From NCBI GenBank assembly GCA_041664965.1, contig JBAYJT010000013.1, positions 1 to 38,097 of the forward strand: DNA of 38,097 nt, read 5' to 3'. Below, piece by piece: positions 15,628-24,109 of this stretch. The position numbers were made by a program, and so were the translations under genes. The stretch is from JBAYJT01 sp041664965 (lineage in GTDB: Bacteria; Pseudomonadota; Gammaproteobacteria; UBA9339). Position 1 is the stretch's first letter. Each line of letters begins with the position of its first letter. The notes beneath the pieces were generated by a model. That model ran no database searches and was not told the DNA's origin. It was given only the letters and a program-made list of their open reading frames with translations.

Positions 15628-16377
15628 TCATTTTTTCGCACGCGGAAAATTCATATCCAAAACACGTTGAACATCATTTGCCATCTCGGTTTCATCTAAA
15701 GCTTTGTAAGATGTCACCATAATTTGCAAAGCGTCATACACTTTTGGAGAACCTTGCAAATGTTGCACTACATAACTAGCTCGATTGATGGCCGCAACAT
15801 AAGCTTTGTGATCGAGATAAAAATTAGCTACAACAACCTCGTGAGCAGCCAGGACGTTTCGAATATAAATCATTTGCCGATATCCATCTTTGGCGTAGAT
15901 GGTGTCTGGAAACTGCTGTACTAACTCGTTGAAACTACTAAAAGCACTACGTAAGCTTTTTAAATCCAAATCCGATGGATCACTGTGATAAAGCTTTTGC
16001 AACCAGTTTTGCGTACTTTCTAGTTCGATATATCCTTTCATGTAATAGGCGTAAGCCACATCTTTGTCGCGCGGATAAGTGTGAATAAAACGATCCGCTG
16101 CTACCATACCAGAAGTATAGTCATCATTCATGTAATAAGCATATATGATATCAAGATCAGCCTGGCGAGCTTCAGCTGCGAATGGATAAAGTGCATCCAT
16201 CGCCTCAAAATATTTTGTCGCCTCGGAATAATTCTGCTTACTGAGAGCCGTCTCTCCCTCGCGTAAAATCCGCTTAGCGCTATATCCCTGATATTGAGCA
16301 CTAATCGACGGTGGATTACTGGAGCAGCCAAATAACGCGCCTAAAAAAAGAATGGAAAAAATCTTTAGTAATCTCAT
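15628..16377 (-). CDS. bamD: Outer-membrane assembly lipoprotein BamD
   Basis: Essential lipoprotein of the BAM complex that inserts beta-barrel proteins into the outer membrane. It has a signal peptide with lipobox ALFGC (Cys18), then TPR-like helical repeats, including the conserved (A/S)KR.LREGE.AL....Y..A..YFEA...YPF sequence and a second repeat around A...FI..YP......Y.YYMKG. The 249-residue length matches E. coli BamD (245). It heads the envelope-gene run bamD, M23 peptidase, murJ, rlmD, with only 37 nt to the next gene. Confidence 0.96.
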   Translation of the reverse strand: MRLLKIFSILFLGALFGCSSNPPSISAQYQGYSAKRILREGETALSKQNYSEATKYFEAMDALYPFAAEARQADLDIIYAYYMNDDYTSGMVAADRFIHTYPRDKDVAYAYYMKGYIELESTQNWLQKLYHSDPSDLDLKSLRSAFSSFNELVQQFPDTIYAKDGYRQMIYIRNVLAAHEVVVANFYLDHKAYVAAINRASYVVQHLQGSPKVYDALQIMVTSYKALDETEMANDVQRVLDMNFPRAKK

Positions 16378-16437
16378 TGCTATTCCTCTTCAAACAGCGA
16401 TCGTAAAATATATTTTCATTTTTATACCACAACCGAG

Positions 16438-17070
16438 TCATTTTGACGAGGGTTTTAAAGCGAAAACCCTTCCATTCAGCTTAGTTAAGTCTGGATGCTT
16501 AGCTTCGTTATGTACACTTAGATCATATTGAGCCATAGCTTCTGTTGGCCTCATAGGACCGACAAAACGCTGATGTGACCCCAAATCACACCGCGCATGC
16601 CAAAAAATACCATGCAACTCTCTGGCGCCATTTATTATTTCTTCATTTTCTCCTATTGCTTTTAAAATGGCTACTTGTTTAGGACTCCTTCTTTCAAATC
16701 TAAAATTTTCGTGAACACCAATATTTACAATATTAATAACTTTTCTGACTTCGTCCATCTCCCACATAACCACGTATCTCGTAACATGGCAGTGGTACAT
16801 GTCATTGATCGCATCATATCTGTAATCAGTAAACTCATTACGAAAAGGGCCATATTTTTCCATATTCCTAAACAAAATATTTATGCCTTTACACGTTCGT
16901 TGTTGCAACGAAGCTAACTCCTTGCCATTCATATTTGAAGGGTCAATTGGACCTTTTCCCCACAAACTCTCCAAGATAGCTCCTATCTCCCTACTTCTGT
17001 GCACATACCAAATTCTTTTGTGCTCTGGATCAAACTCATCACTGTTAGGATATTGTCTATTAGCAAACAT
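16438..17070 (-). CDS. Unknown 210-aa protein with a RelE/ParE-like core segment
   Basis: No family recognised with confidence. Residues about 90-135 (YHCHVTRYVVMWEMDEV..INIVNIGVHENFRFERR) follow the strand pattern of RelE/ParE-type toxins, in which a TRY.V.W.ID strand is followed by a V..IG.H..F.Y segment. It is longer than such toxins (usually 90-110 aa), and no antitoxin-sized gene is adjacent. No signal peptide or membrane helix is visible. The ATG at 17070 lies just after AAGGGGTAAT, an acceptable ribosome site. It could equally be an effector with unrelated function. Confidence 0.5.
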   Translation of the reverse strand: MFANRQYPNSDEFDPEHKRIWYVHRSREIGAILESLWGKGPIDPSNMNGKELASLQQRTCKGINILFRNMEKYGPFRNEFTDYRYDAINDMYHCHVTRYVVMWEMDEVRKVINIVNIGVHENFRFERRSPKQVAILKAIGENEEIINGARELHGIFWHARCDLGSHQRFVGPMRPTEAMAQYDLSVHNEAKHPDLTKLNGRVFALKPSSK

Positions 17071-17130
17071 GATTACCCCTTATGTCAAAAATGTTCATTG
17101 TAGATTAATGCTGCTAAAATTTCGACTCTA

Positions 17131-17225
17131 AAAAAACATGTCTACCACGCCTTTGGCGTGGTAAGCGCTGTTTTATTTAAAAAATCAATAAGTTATATTT
17201 TAAAGTTCATTTCTCCTAAAAAAGC
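17131..17225 (+). repeat. Dispersed intergenic repeat, copy E
   Basis: Longest well-kept copy: AAAAAACATGTCTAC, then perfect hairpin CCACGCC (17145-17151)-TTT-GGCGTGG (17155-17161), then AAAATCAATAAGTTATATTT and AAAGTTCATTTCTCC. The hairpin loop differs from copy A while the stem is identical. Confidence 0.85.
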
Positions 17226-17295
17226 ACGAGCAAAAATGATTTCTTTGAGGTATTATGCAACGCAAAATAATCTCTAACAAAATCGGGAGAGGGTA

Positions 17296-17604
17296 ATGGA
17301 GATTAGTGAAATTGAACAGTTGATTGAGGCTGTCGTAGAAAATAATTTAGCACGCATTAAGGATCTTCTACAAAAAGGTGTTGATCCCAATGACTATGTT
17401 GATGATGAGCTACGACCATTGCATTTTGCTGCCCAAAGCAACTCTGTTGATGCAGCGCAGCTGTTAATAACTGCTGGCGCTGACGTTAATGCGCGGACTG
17501 CTCCAGGACAAGAAACAGCCTTAGATATTGCCAAACTTCACGGCCATAAAAAATTCGTGGATTTTTTGACAAATCATATTTATTACACTGAAACAAAACA
17601 TTAA
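17296..17604 (+). CDS. Small ankyrin-repeat protein
   Basis: 102 residues with about two full ankyrin repeats plus a cap: RIKDLLQKGVDPNDYVDDEL, RPLHFAAQSNSVDAAQLLITAG, then ADVNARTAPGQETALDIAKLHG. Ankyrin repeats bind other proteins; no catalytic part is present. The ATG at 17296 has GGGAGAGGG close upstream. The gene stops 3 nt before the relA start and relA has no clear ribosome site, so the two are probably translationally coupled. Whether it acts on RelA or is only a neighbour cannot be told. Confidence 0.8.
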   Translation: MEISEIEQLIEAVVENNLARIKDLLQKGVDPNDYVDDELRPLHFAAQSNSVDAAQLLITAGADVNARTAPGQETALDIAKLHGHKKFVDFLTNHIYYTETKH

Positions 17605-17607
17605 TGC

Positions 17608-19818
17608 ATGCTTCCTTTCGACAAACAATCACCTAATTTGCAGGATGCAACAAATCGTTTGGCGCACCTCCTGCAAAGTCGTCAAAATAAAAATCCATCT
17701 TTAATTAAAGAAGCTTTCAGTTTGGCACAAATTGCCAGCAGTGAACTTAAACTCGAAAAAAAAGAAGCTGTATTAAACTTAGGCTTAAGCATAGCCGAAA
17801 TTCTAAGTTCCCTAAACGTCGATGATGAAACTATCGCCGCAGCTATTCTCTACACTAGCGCCCTGTCCACTGATCTAAAAAGTGAAGACATAGCCGAGCA
17901 TTTAGGACCTAAAGTTAGTAGACTCATACAAGACACTAAAGAAATGGCAAGCTTTAGCGATCTTTATCTCGCCAACTATAGTAGTGAACAGCAAAAATAT
18001 AATCTCGACAACATTAGAAAGATGCTGCTGGCGATGGTCGACGATATTTACGTAGTGTTGCTTAAAATTGCTGAACGTTTAGCGGTACTGAGGGAAGCCA
18101 AAAATTTACCCAATGAAGACAAACAAAAAATCGCCAAAGAAGCCCTTGCCATTTACGCTCCTCTTGCCAATCGCCTAGGAATTTCACTGGTAAAGTTAGA
18201 GATAGAAGATCTAGCTTTCAGCTATCTGGAACCAGAACAATATCAAAAAATCTTTCAGCATCTCAAGCAAAATCGCGAAGAACGTGAAATTTATATTAAA
18301 GACATAATCGCGCAAGTCACACATTTACTAAAGCAAAACCAAGTCACTGACTTTAAAGTTACTGGTCGCGCCAAGCATATTTACAGTATCTATCGCAAAA
18401 TGCAGCGCAAAAACGTTAGTGTTGAAGAAATCTATGACACCAGCGCTATCCGTATTTTAGTTTCCTCCGTCACAGACTGTTATGCCGTTTTAAGTGCTAT
18501 TCATAGCCTTTGGTCACCAATAAAAAAAGAATTCGACGATTATATCGCAACTCCAAAACCCAATGGCTATCGCTCTATTCACACTGCTGTCAAAGGTCCT
18601 GGTAATAAAAATCTAGAAATACAAATACGCACCTATGAAATGCATGAATTTGCCGAACTTGGCATGGCAGCGCATTGGGTTTATAAAGAAGGTGCTCCCA
18701 AAAAACCAAGTAACTATGAAGAAAAAATTGCATGGCTTCGACAAATCATGGCCTGGCAGGAAGAAATCACATCTAGCCAAAATGAACTGACCAAGATAAA
18801 AGATATTTTTAATGATCGCGTTTATATTTTCACTCCTCTTGGCGACATTTTAGACCTGCCACAAGGCGCTACTCCTCTAGATTTCGCCTATCATGTACAT
18901 AGCGAACTAGGACATCGCTGCCGTGGTGCAAAAATAAATGGAAACATCGTTCCCCTTACCCATCAACTGAAAACTGGCGAACATGTAGAAATTTTAAAAG
19001 GTAAGGAAGCCGCGCCAAGTCGCGACTGGCTTAATCCTAATCTTGGTTTTCTAAAGAGCCCACGTGCTAAAGCTAAAATTCACAACTGGTTTAAAAAACA
19101 AGATCACGACAAACACGTTATATTTGGTCAGGACTTAATTGAAAATGAAATTCACCGCTTGGGGCTTAGAAATATTGAAATCGAAGCTTTAGCCAAAAAA
19201 TTACAACTTACTTCCAAAGAAGATTTGTATGCATCCTTGGGTTCAGGTGATATTAAACTTGGAAGTATAACCAGCGTATTACAAAATATTGCTCAAGCTG
19301 AAGAAAAGGCTAAACTCACTGCAGTCACACCAACTCTAGCATCAGCAAACAATAAAACTCAGCATCGCAACACTGATTTTGTCGTTAGCGGCATCGATAA
19401 CATGCTAACTAACATTGCTCAATGCTGCAAACCTATTCCGGGGGATGTTATTGTCGGTTATGTAACGCAAAGTCGCGGTCTTTCTATTCATCGCAAAAAC
19501 TGCCCAAATATTCAAGAATTTTTGCGCAACAAGCCAGATAAACTCCTGACTGTGGAGTGGGGAAGTAAGATAGATCAACTCTATCCTGTTGATATTGTGG
19601 TAACAGCTTTTGATCGTACTGGCTTAGCAAGAGATATTACCAACATTATTAGCACTGACAACATAATGATTCATAGTCTTAATTTAACTATCGATAAAAA
19701 CGAGAACTTGGCTATCGTCCACCTGACAATCAACATTCCCGGCCTTGAAGCGTTAAATCGTATTTTGCTCAAGCTTAGCTCTATTCCCAATGTCTTAGAA
19801 GTCAAGAGAAACAACTAA
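17608..19818 (+). CDS. relA: GTP pyrophosphokinase RelA (synthetase-only (p)ppGpp synthase)
   Basis: Makes (p)ppGpp on stalled ribosomes in the stringent response. The N-terminal HD region has lost the HDxxED hydrolase motif (AAAILYTSALSTD at about residue 77-89), and the synthetase carries the acidic EFDD motif (308-311) that marks RelA, rather than the RxKD of bifunctional SpoT/Rel. YIATPKPNGYRSIHT and the LEIQIRT block complete the synthetase. A TGS domain follows (about 400-465), then a zinc-finger-like region with CC at about 605 (QCCKPIPGD), then an ACT domain (about 660-736). Length 736 versus about 744 in E. coli. Being unable to hydrolyse, it needs a separate SpoT elsewhere. Confidence 0.95.
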   Translation: MLPFDKQSPNLQDATNRLAHLLQSRQNKNPSLIKEAFSLAQIASSELKLEKKEAVLNLGLSIAEILSSLNVDDETIAAAILYTSALSTDLKSEDIAEHLGPKVSRLIQDTKEMASFSDLYLANYSSEQQKYNLDNIRKMLLAMVDDIYVVLLKIAERLAVLREAKNLPNEDKQKIAKEALAIYAPLANRLGISLVKLEIEDLAFSYLEPEQYQKIFQHLKQNREEREIYIKDIIAQVTHLLKQNQVTDFKVTGRAKHIYSIYRKMQRKNVSVEEIYDTSAIRILVSSVTDCYAVLSAIHSLWSPIKKEFDDYIATPKPNGYRSIHTAVKGPGNKNLEIQIRTYEMHEFAELGMAAHWVYKEGAPKKPSNYEEKIAWLRQIMAWQEEITSSQNELTKIKDIFNDRVYIFTPLGDILDLPQGATPLDFAYHVHSELGHRCRGAKINGNIVPLTHQLKTGEHVEILKGKEAAPSRDWLNPNLGFLKSPRAKAKIHNWFKKQDHDKHVIFGQDLIENEIHRLGLRNIEIEALAKKLQLTSKEDLYASLGSGDIKLGSITSVLQNIAQAEEKAKLTAVTPTLASANNKTQHRNTDFVVSGIDNMLTNIAQCCKPIPGDVIVGYVTQSRGLSIHRKNCPNIQEFLRNKPDKLLTVEWGSKIDQLYPVDIVVTAFDRTGLARDITNIISTDNIMIHSLNLTIDKNENLAIVHLTINIPGLEALNRILLKLSSIPNVLEVKRNN

Positions 19819-19846
19819 ATTACCCCCATTTTCATAACAATATCAT

Positions 19847-19900
19847 ATGAAAATACCGGCATTTTCATATAATTTTCTTTACAATTGCCGGTATTTTCAT
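19847..19900. repeat. 15-bp inverted repeat upstream of the DUF4143 ATPase gene
   Basis: ATGAAAATACCGGCA (19847-19861) and TGCCGGTATTTTCAT (19886-19900) are perfect inverted copies 24 bp apart. ATTTTCAT also recurs at 19828, 19861 and 19893 (spacing 33 and 32 bp, about three helical turns). There is no T-run directly after the second arm, so this looks more like a binding site for a dimer or a pair of dimers than a terminator, though it could also end relA transcription. Confidence 0.65.
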
Positions 19901-19978
19901 TAAAATAAGACAATTAAATCAAAACATATTTAATACAACTTATTGATTTTTTTTAGGATTTAGTGAACGAGGTGAAGA

Positions 19979-21346
19979 ATGGATAGAAAAGCTATAAAAA
20001 ATCTATGCTCTTGGTATGAACAAACCGGCCGCAAGCCGCTAATTATTCGCGGTGCCCGTCAAGTTGGTAAAACCTGGCTGGTGAGACTATTTGCCAAACA
20101 ACTTAATCTAGATCTTTTGGAATTAAATTTCGAACGCGATCCAAAACTAAAAAGTCTTTTCCAAGACAACGATCCGAACAAAGTTTTGGCACATATTGAA
20201 GCACTCTTCAATAAAAACATTCTGCCAAAACAATCGCTTTTGTTTTTAGACGAAATTCAAACTGCACCCGAGTTATTGGCAAAACTAAGATGGTTTGCCG
20301 AAGAAGTCCCGGACTTGGCTGTCATTGCCACTGGCTCTTTATTAGATTTTATATTGGAAGAACATGAATTTAGCATGCCGGTGGGAAGAATTCAGTATTT
20401 ACACTTAGAACCCATGTCCTTCGAAGAATTTTTATTAGCCCTAGGGGAACAAAAACTGTGCGATTTTCTAAATAGTTATGAAATTAAGAATCAAATACCA
20501 GAAGCTATCCATGACCAACTCTGGAAATATCTTAGAGAATATGTCTTTGTCGGTGGACTTCCCTCTGCCGTAGATAATTGGCGACAGAACAGATCATTTT
20601 TAAACATAAGCGAAGTCCATCAAAATTTATTAGCAACCTACCGCGACGATTTTGCTAAATACGCCAAAAAATCTGCGCATGACCGCTTAGAAGAGGTCTT
20701 TAGAGCCATACCACGCCTATTGGGCAAAAAAGTTAAGTACAGCGCAATTAACAAAGACCTGCCCTCCACTATTTTAAAAAACGCTCTAAATTTACTTTGC
20801 AAAGCCAGAATATGCCATAAAGTTTACGCCTCTTCGGGAAATGGCATACCGCTAGAAGCCAGCATTAAAGAGCATGTTTTTAAAATTATTTTTCTAGATG
20901 TAGGCCTCGTTTCCGCTGCTTGTGGAATAACTCTACCAGAAAGAATGAAGTTTGATGAACTGCGTTTAGTTAATGAAGGTGGCATTGCAGAACAATTGAC
21001 GGGACAGCTTCTCCGTACTATTTTTCCTTATTTCGTAGAACCTAAATTATATTATTGGATCAGCGAAAAAGCTGGCGCGGGAGCAGAAATAGACTATCTC
21101 ATTCAAGATAACACTCGCATAATCCCTCTAGAAGTAAAATCTGGTAGTACAGGAACTTTGCGTTCGCTACATAATTTCATGAAACTTAAAAACTGCCAAC
21201 TGGCGCTACGTATCAATGCTGATTATCCCAGCATAGTAGATGTCAACGTCAAGGATCACACCGGAGAACCAATTAACTACAAACTTCTCTCTTTGCCAGC
21301 ATACTTAGTAGAACAAGTGCCGCGCTTGATGAAATTAATACAGTAA
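19979..21346 (+). CDS. AAA-type ATPase with C-terminal DUF4143 domain
   Basis: Common accessory family of unknown cellular role. The N-terminal P-loop domain has Walker A GARQVGKTW (about residue 24-32) and Walker B SLLFLDEIQ, followed by the usual ATGSLLDF sensor segment. The C-terminal DUF4143 region ends with AEIDYLIQ and then PLEVKSG, a spacing like the D...ExK core of PD-(D/E)XK nucleases. 455 residues is normal for the family. GAGG 10 nt before the ATG is adequate. The gene stands alone between relA and the rpsF cluster, preceded by a striking inverted repeat. Confidence 0.9.
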   Translation: MDRKAIKNLCSWYEQTGRKPLIIRGARQVGKTWLVRLFAKQLNLDLLELNFERDPKLKSLFQDNDPNKVLAHIEALFNKNILPKQSLLFLDEIQTAPELLAKLRWFAEEVPDLAVIATGSLLDFILEEHEFSMPVGRIQYLHLEPMSFEEFLLALGEQKLCDFLNSYEIKNQIPEAIHDQLWKYLREYVFVGGLPSAVDNWRQNRSFLNISEVHQNLLATYRDDFAKYAKKSAHDRLEEVFRAIPRLLGKKVKYSAINKDLPSTILKNALNLLCKARICHKVYASSGNGIPLEASIKEHVFKIIFLDVGLVSAACGITLPERMKFDELRLVNEGGIAEQLTGQLLRTIFPYFVEPKLYYWISEKAGAGAEIDYLIQDNTRIIPLEVKSGSTGTLRSLHNFMKLKNCQLALRINADYPSIVDVNVKDHTGEPINYKLLSLPAYLVEQVPRLMKLIQ

Positions 21347-21358
21347 TAAAGCTAATCA

Positions 21359-21387
21359 TTGCACAAACATCAAAAAACGCATAGAAT
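21359..21387 (+). promoter_or_regulatory. Sigma-70 promoter of rpsF-rpsR-rplI-dnaB
   Basis: TTGCAC (21359-21364), 17-bp spacer, TAGAAT (21382-21387). The leader of about 70-80 nt to rpsF has room for regulation by ribosomal proteins, as known in other bacteria, but I did not identify the S6:S18 binding motif. Confidence 0.65.
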
Positions 21388-21476
21388 ACCGCCCGTTTTA
21401 TATTATTAACTCTTTGCCTTACCTAGTTTACAAATTTAAGTTAGGAAGGCTATAAACCATGAGGAGTATGCAATTC

Positions 21477-21872
21477 ATGACCAAATTACGTCATTACGAA
21501 ATCGTTTTCCTGGTACATCCAGATAAAAGCGATCAAGTTTCAAGCTTGATTCAACTCTACGAAGGCATTGTTAAAAGCAGTAAAGGCCATGTTCATCGCC
21601 TCGAAGACTGGGGAAAAAGACAACTAGCTTATCCAATTAAAAAAGCTATGCGTGCGCACTATATTTTAATGAATATTGAGTGTAACGATAAAGCTTTGGA
21701 TGAAATCAATCACAACTTCCGTTTTAACGAAAGCGTTTTGCGCCACCTCGTTCTAAAACGTGATACAGCTCAAAAAGAGCCATCTCCAATTTTCAGATCA
21801 CTTCAAGCACAGGAAACACCGAGCACAAACGCTGCCTCACAAATTCCTGAAGCTATAGAAGCAGTTGAATAA
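21477..21872 (+). CDS. rpsF: 30S ribosomal protein bS6
   Basis: Binds S18 on the platform of the small subunit. The core LRHYEIVFLVHPDKSDQV to NESVLRHLVLKR is typical, with an extra Ser/Pro/Ala-rich acidic tail of about 35 residues (common in gammaproteobacteria). The start is ambiguous. In-frame ATGs lie at 21459, 21468 and 21477. AGGAAGG precedes the first, and GAGGAG (inside the 21459 frame) lies 10 nt before 21477, which best matches the usual N terminus. First gene of the rpsF-rpsR-rplI-dnaB cluster. Confidence 0.95.
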   Translation: MTKLRHYEIVFLVHPDKSDQVSSLIQLYEGIVKSSKGHVHRLEDWGKRQLAYPIKKAMRAHYILMNIECNDKALDEINHNFRFNESVLRHLVLKRDTAQKEPSPIFRSLQAQETPSTNAASQIPEAIEAVE

Positions 21873-21905
21873 TCTTTATTACCGTTTGAATTCGAGGAAA
21901 AAATA

Positions 21906-22136
21906 ATGAATCGTTATGTTTATCGCAGAAAAATGGCTCGTCCTAAACACCAGGACTTGCACACTATTGATTATAAAAATCTGTCTTTGCTCCGTAGTCA
22001 CTTAATGGAAAGTGGCCGCATTATGCCAAGCCGCATAACTGGTGTTTCCGCGCACCAACAAAGAGAGCTCACACGCGCTATCAAGCTAGCTCGCTACATA
22101 GCTCTTATTCCATACACTGACAAACAACAGCAATAA
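21906..22136 (+). CDS. rpsR: 30S ribosomal protein bS18
   Basis: 76-residue small-subunit protein paired with S6. The family pattern DYKNLSLLRSHLMESGRIMPSRITG then RELTRAIKLARYIALIPY is intact. GAGGAAAA stands upstream of the ATG. Second gene of the cluster, 33 nt after rpsF. Confidence 0.97.
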   Translation: MNRYVYRRKMARPKHQDLHTIDYKNLSLLRSHLMESGRIMPSRITGVSAHQQRELTRAIKLARYIALIPYTDKQQQ

Positions 22137-22148
22137 GAGGAGCATACA

Positions 22149-22598
22149 ATGCAAGTCATTTTATTAGAAAAAGTTCGTAATCTTGGCAACATTGGCGACC
22201 AAGTCAAAGTTAAACGCGGTTACGCCAGAAATTTTCTTACTCCACAAAGCAAAGCTATTCAAGCTACCAAAGAAAATTTGGCACTTTTTGAAGCAAGACG
22301 CCTTGAAATTGAAAAAGCTGCAGAAGAAGCCTTCAAAGCTGCTGAAAAACGCGCCACCACATTCAAAGACTTAGCTTTAACTATCGCTGTTAAAATCAGC
22401 GAAGAAGGCAAGCTTTTTGGATCTGTTGGTATGAAAGAAATCATCGAAGCGTTGAAAAAACAAGGTCACGAAATCGCCAGAAGTGAACTCAGTTTACCAA
22501 ATGGCCCTATTCGTCAAATCGGCGAACATGAAGTAACTTTGATTTTACATCCAGATGTAACAGTTCCGCTTAAAATTATTCTTATCGAAGAAAAATAA
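22149..22598 (+). CDS. rplI: 50S ribosomal protein bL9
   Basis: 149 residues, standard length. The N-terminal rRNA-binding domain begins MQVILLEKVRNLGNIGDQVKVKRG, a long charged helix (about 41-75) links to the C-terminal domain with GKLFGSVG. AGAGGAG lies 7 nt before the ATG, 12 nt after rpsR. Confidence 0.98.
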   Translation: MQVILLEKVRNLGNIGDQVKVKRGYARNFLTPQSKAIQATKENLALFEARRLEIEKAAEEAFKAAEKRATTFKDLALTIAVKISEEGKLFGSVGMKEIIEALKKQGHEIARSELSLPNGPIRQIGEHEVTLILHPDVTVPLKIILIEEK

Positions 22599-22604
22599 TG
22601 CCAA

Positions 22605-24017
22605 ATGAGTGAAGAAAGCGGCAAAAAAAGGACTTACAAGTCAAGACCTCAAGAAAGGGTTTCTGAACTTGCCGATTTTAAAACTCCTCCTCATTCACTA
22701 GAAGCAGAACAAGCTGTCTTGGGCGGATTGATTTTAGACAATACCGCCTGGGAACGCATAGCTGATCTTATCAACGAAAACGATTTTTATCGCAACGAAC
22801 ACCGCATTATATTTAGAGTTCTAAACGATTTAAGCCGACGCAATCAACCGTTCGACCTAGTCACTATCGCCGATACGCTAAAAAATCTAAAACAACTAGA
22901 AGAAATAGGCGGCGAAGTTTATCTTTTTACTCTAGCTAAAAACACACCTACCGCAGCTAACATCACTGCCTACGCCAATATTATCCGCGAACGCGCCATA
23001 CTAAGAAATTTAATCAACACATCTTCCGAAATCATCGACATGGCGTTTAATCCAGAAGACCGAGACAGTAAAACGCTTTTAGACGAAGCCGAAAGCAAAA
23101 TTTTTAAAATTGCTGAAAACCGCACACGTGGCTCAGGTCCAGTCGATATTAGTAATTTACTTGCCAAAGTCACCGATCGCATCGACACCCTCTTCCACTC
23201 CGATGCCAGCCTAACTGGCCTTCCAACTGGATTTGAAGATTTAGATGAACAAACTTCGGGGCTACAAGATGGCGACTTAGTTGTTGTAGCCGGACGACCT
23301 TCCATGGGAAAAACTACCTTTGCCATGAATATCGTCGAGCATGCGGCGATTAAATCTAAAAAACCTATTCTAGTTTTCAGTATGGAAATGCCAGGAGAAT
23401 CGTTGGCTATGCGCATGATGTCGTCTTTAGGCCGCATTGATCAACACAAAGTTCGTACTGGAAAATTACACGACGAAGATTGGCCGCGCTTAACTTCAGC
23501 GGTCAGTATGCTCTCCGAAGCACCGCTTTTTATCGATGACACGCCTTCGATGAGCCCAGTGGAACTAAGGGCAAGAGCCAGACGCCTCGCTCGCACGCAA
23601 GGACAATTGGGCCTTATAGTAATCGACTATTTGCAACTTATGCACGTACCTGGCTTTCGCGAAAATCGCACTTCCGAAATCACCGAAATATCGCGTGCTC
23701 TAAAAGGTTTAGCTAAAGAGTTACATGTCCCTGTGGTGGCTTTGTCACAGCTTAATCGCAGTCTAGAACAGCGTGGCGACAAACGCCCAGTTATGTCGGA
23801 TTTGCGCGAATCTGGAGCTATCGAACAAGATGCCGATATTATTCTCTTTATCTATCGCGATGAAGTTTATAATGAAGAAAGTCCCGACAAAAACATCGCT
23901 GAGATAATTATCGCCAAACAACGTAACGGCCCTATCGGCAAAATCCGCCTAACCTTCCTTGGCCAATACACCCGTTTTGAAAACTACACGCCTATTCGCA
24001 TTAACCCGCAGAACTGA
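22605..24017 (+). CDS. dnaB: Replicative DNA helicase DnaB
   Basis: Hexameric 5'-3' helicase of the replication fork. The N-terminal primase-interacting domain (PHSLEAEQAVLGGLILDN) and the RecA-like motor are present, with Walker A GRPSMGKTT, the catalytic Glu strand FSMEMP, Walker B LIVIDYLQLM and the Arg-finger region PVMSDLRESGAIEQDAD. 470 residues. It follows rplI by 6 nt without a clear ribosome site, so it is probably coupled to it. Confidence 0.97.
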   Translation: MSEESGKKRTYKSRPQERVSELADFKTPPHSLEAEQAVLGGLILDNTAWERIADLINENDFYRNEHRIIFRVLNDLSRRNQPFDLVTIADTLKNLKQLEEIGGEVYLFTLAKNTPTAANITAYANIIRERAILRNLINTSSEIIDMAFNPEDRDSKTLLDEAESKIFKIAENRTRGSGPVDISNLLAKVTDRIDTLFHSDASLTGLPTGFEDLDEQTSGLQDGDLVVVAGRPSMGKTTFAMNIVEHAAIKSKKPILVFSMEMPGESLAMRMMSSLGRIDQHKVRTGKLHDEDWPRLTSAVSMLSEAPLFIDDTPSMSPVELRARARRLARTQGQLGLIVIDYLQLMHVPGFRENRTSEITEISRALKGLAKELHVPVVALSQLNRSLEQRGDKRPVMSDLRESGAIEQDADIILFIYRDEVYNEESPDKNIAEIIIAKQRNGPIGKIRLTFLGQYTRFENYTPIRINPQN

Positions 24018-24070
24018 TTTTGAATCTATAACCCTTTGATTTATAAAGAAAACCCGTAGACATGTTTTTG
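24018..24070 (-). repeat. Dispersed intergenic repeat, copy F
   Basis: Minus-orientation copy reading on the plus strand TGAATCTATAACCCTTTGAT, then TTATAAAGAAAACCCGTAGA, then CATGTTTTT. It begins right after the dnaB stop. The ATG at 24062, which would extend the next gene, belongs to this repeat core. Confidence 0.8.
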
Positions 24071-24106
24071 CGCAAATTCACGATACGTAAATTTGCGATA
24101 CGTAAA
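24071..24106. repeat. Short nested direct and inverted repeats ahead of the cyclodipeptide synthase
   Basis: Direct repeat CGATACGTAAA at 24081-24091 and 24096-24106, overlapped by inverted repeat CGCAAATT (24071-24078) / AATTTGCG (24090-24097). It sits just before the ATG at 24110 and could be an operator; no -35/-10 pair is clear here. Confidence 0.45.
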
Positions 24107-24109
24107 ACT

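Noticed and set aside
24062..24109. N-terminal extension of the cyclodipeptide synthase from the ATG at 24062
   Set aside because: That ATG belongs to the conserved core of dispersed repeat copy F, and the added residues are a repetitive RKF.IRK read from short repeats; the AlbC-like numbering fits the ATG at 24110.
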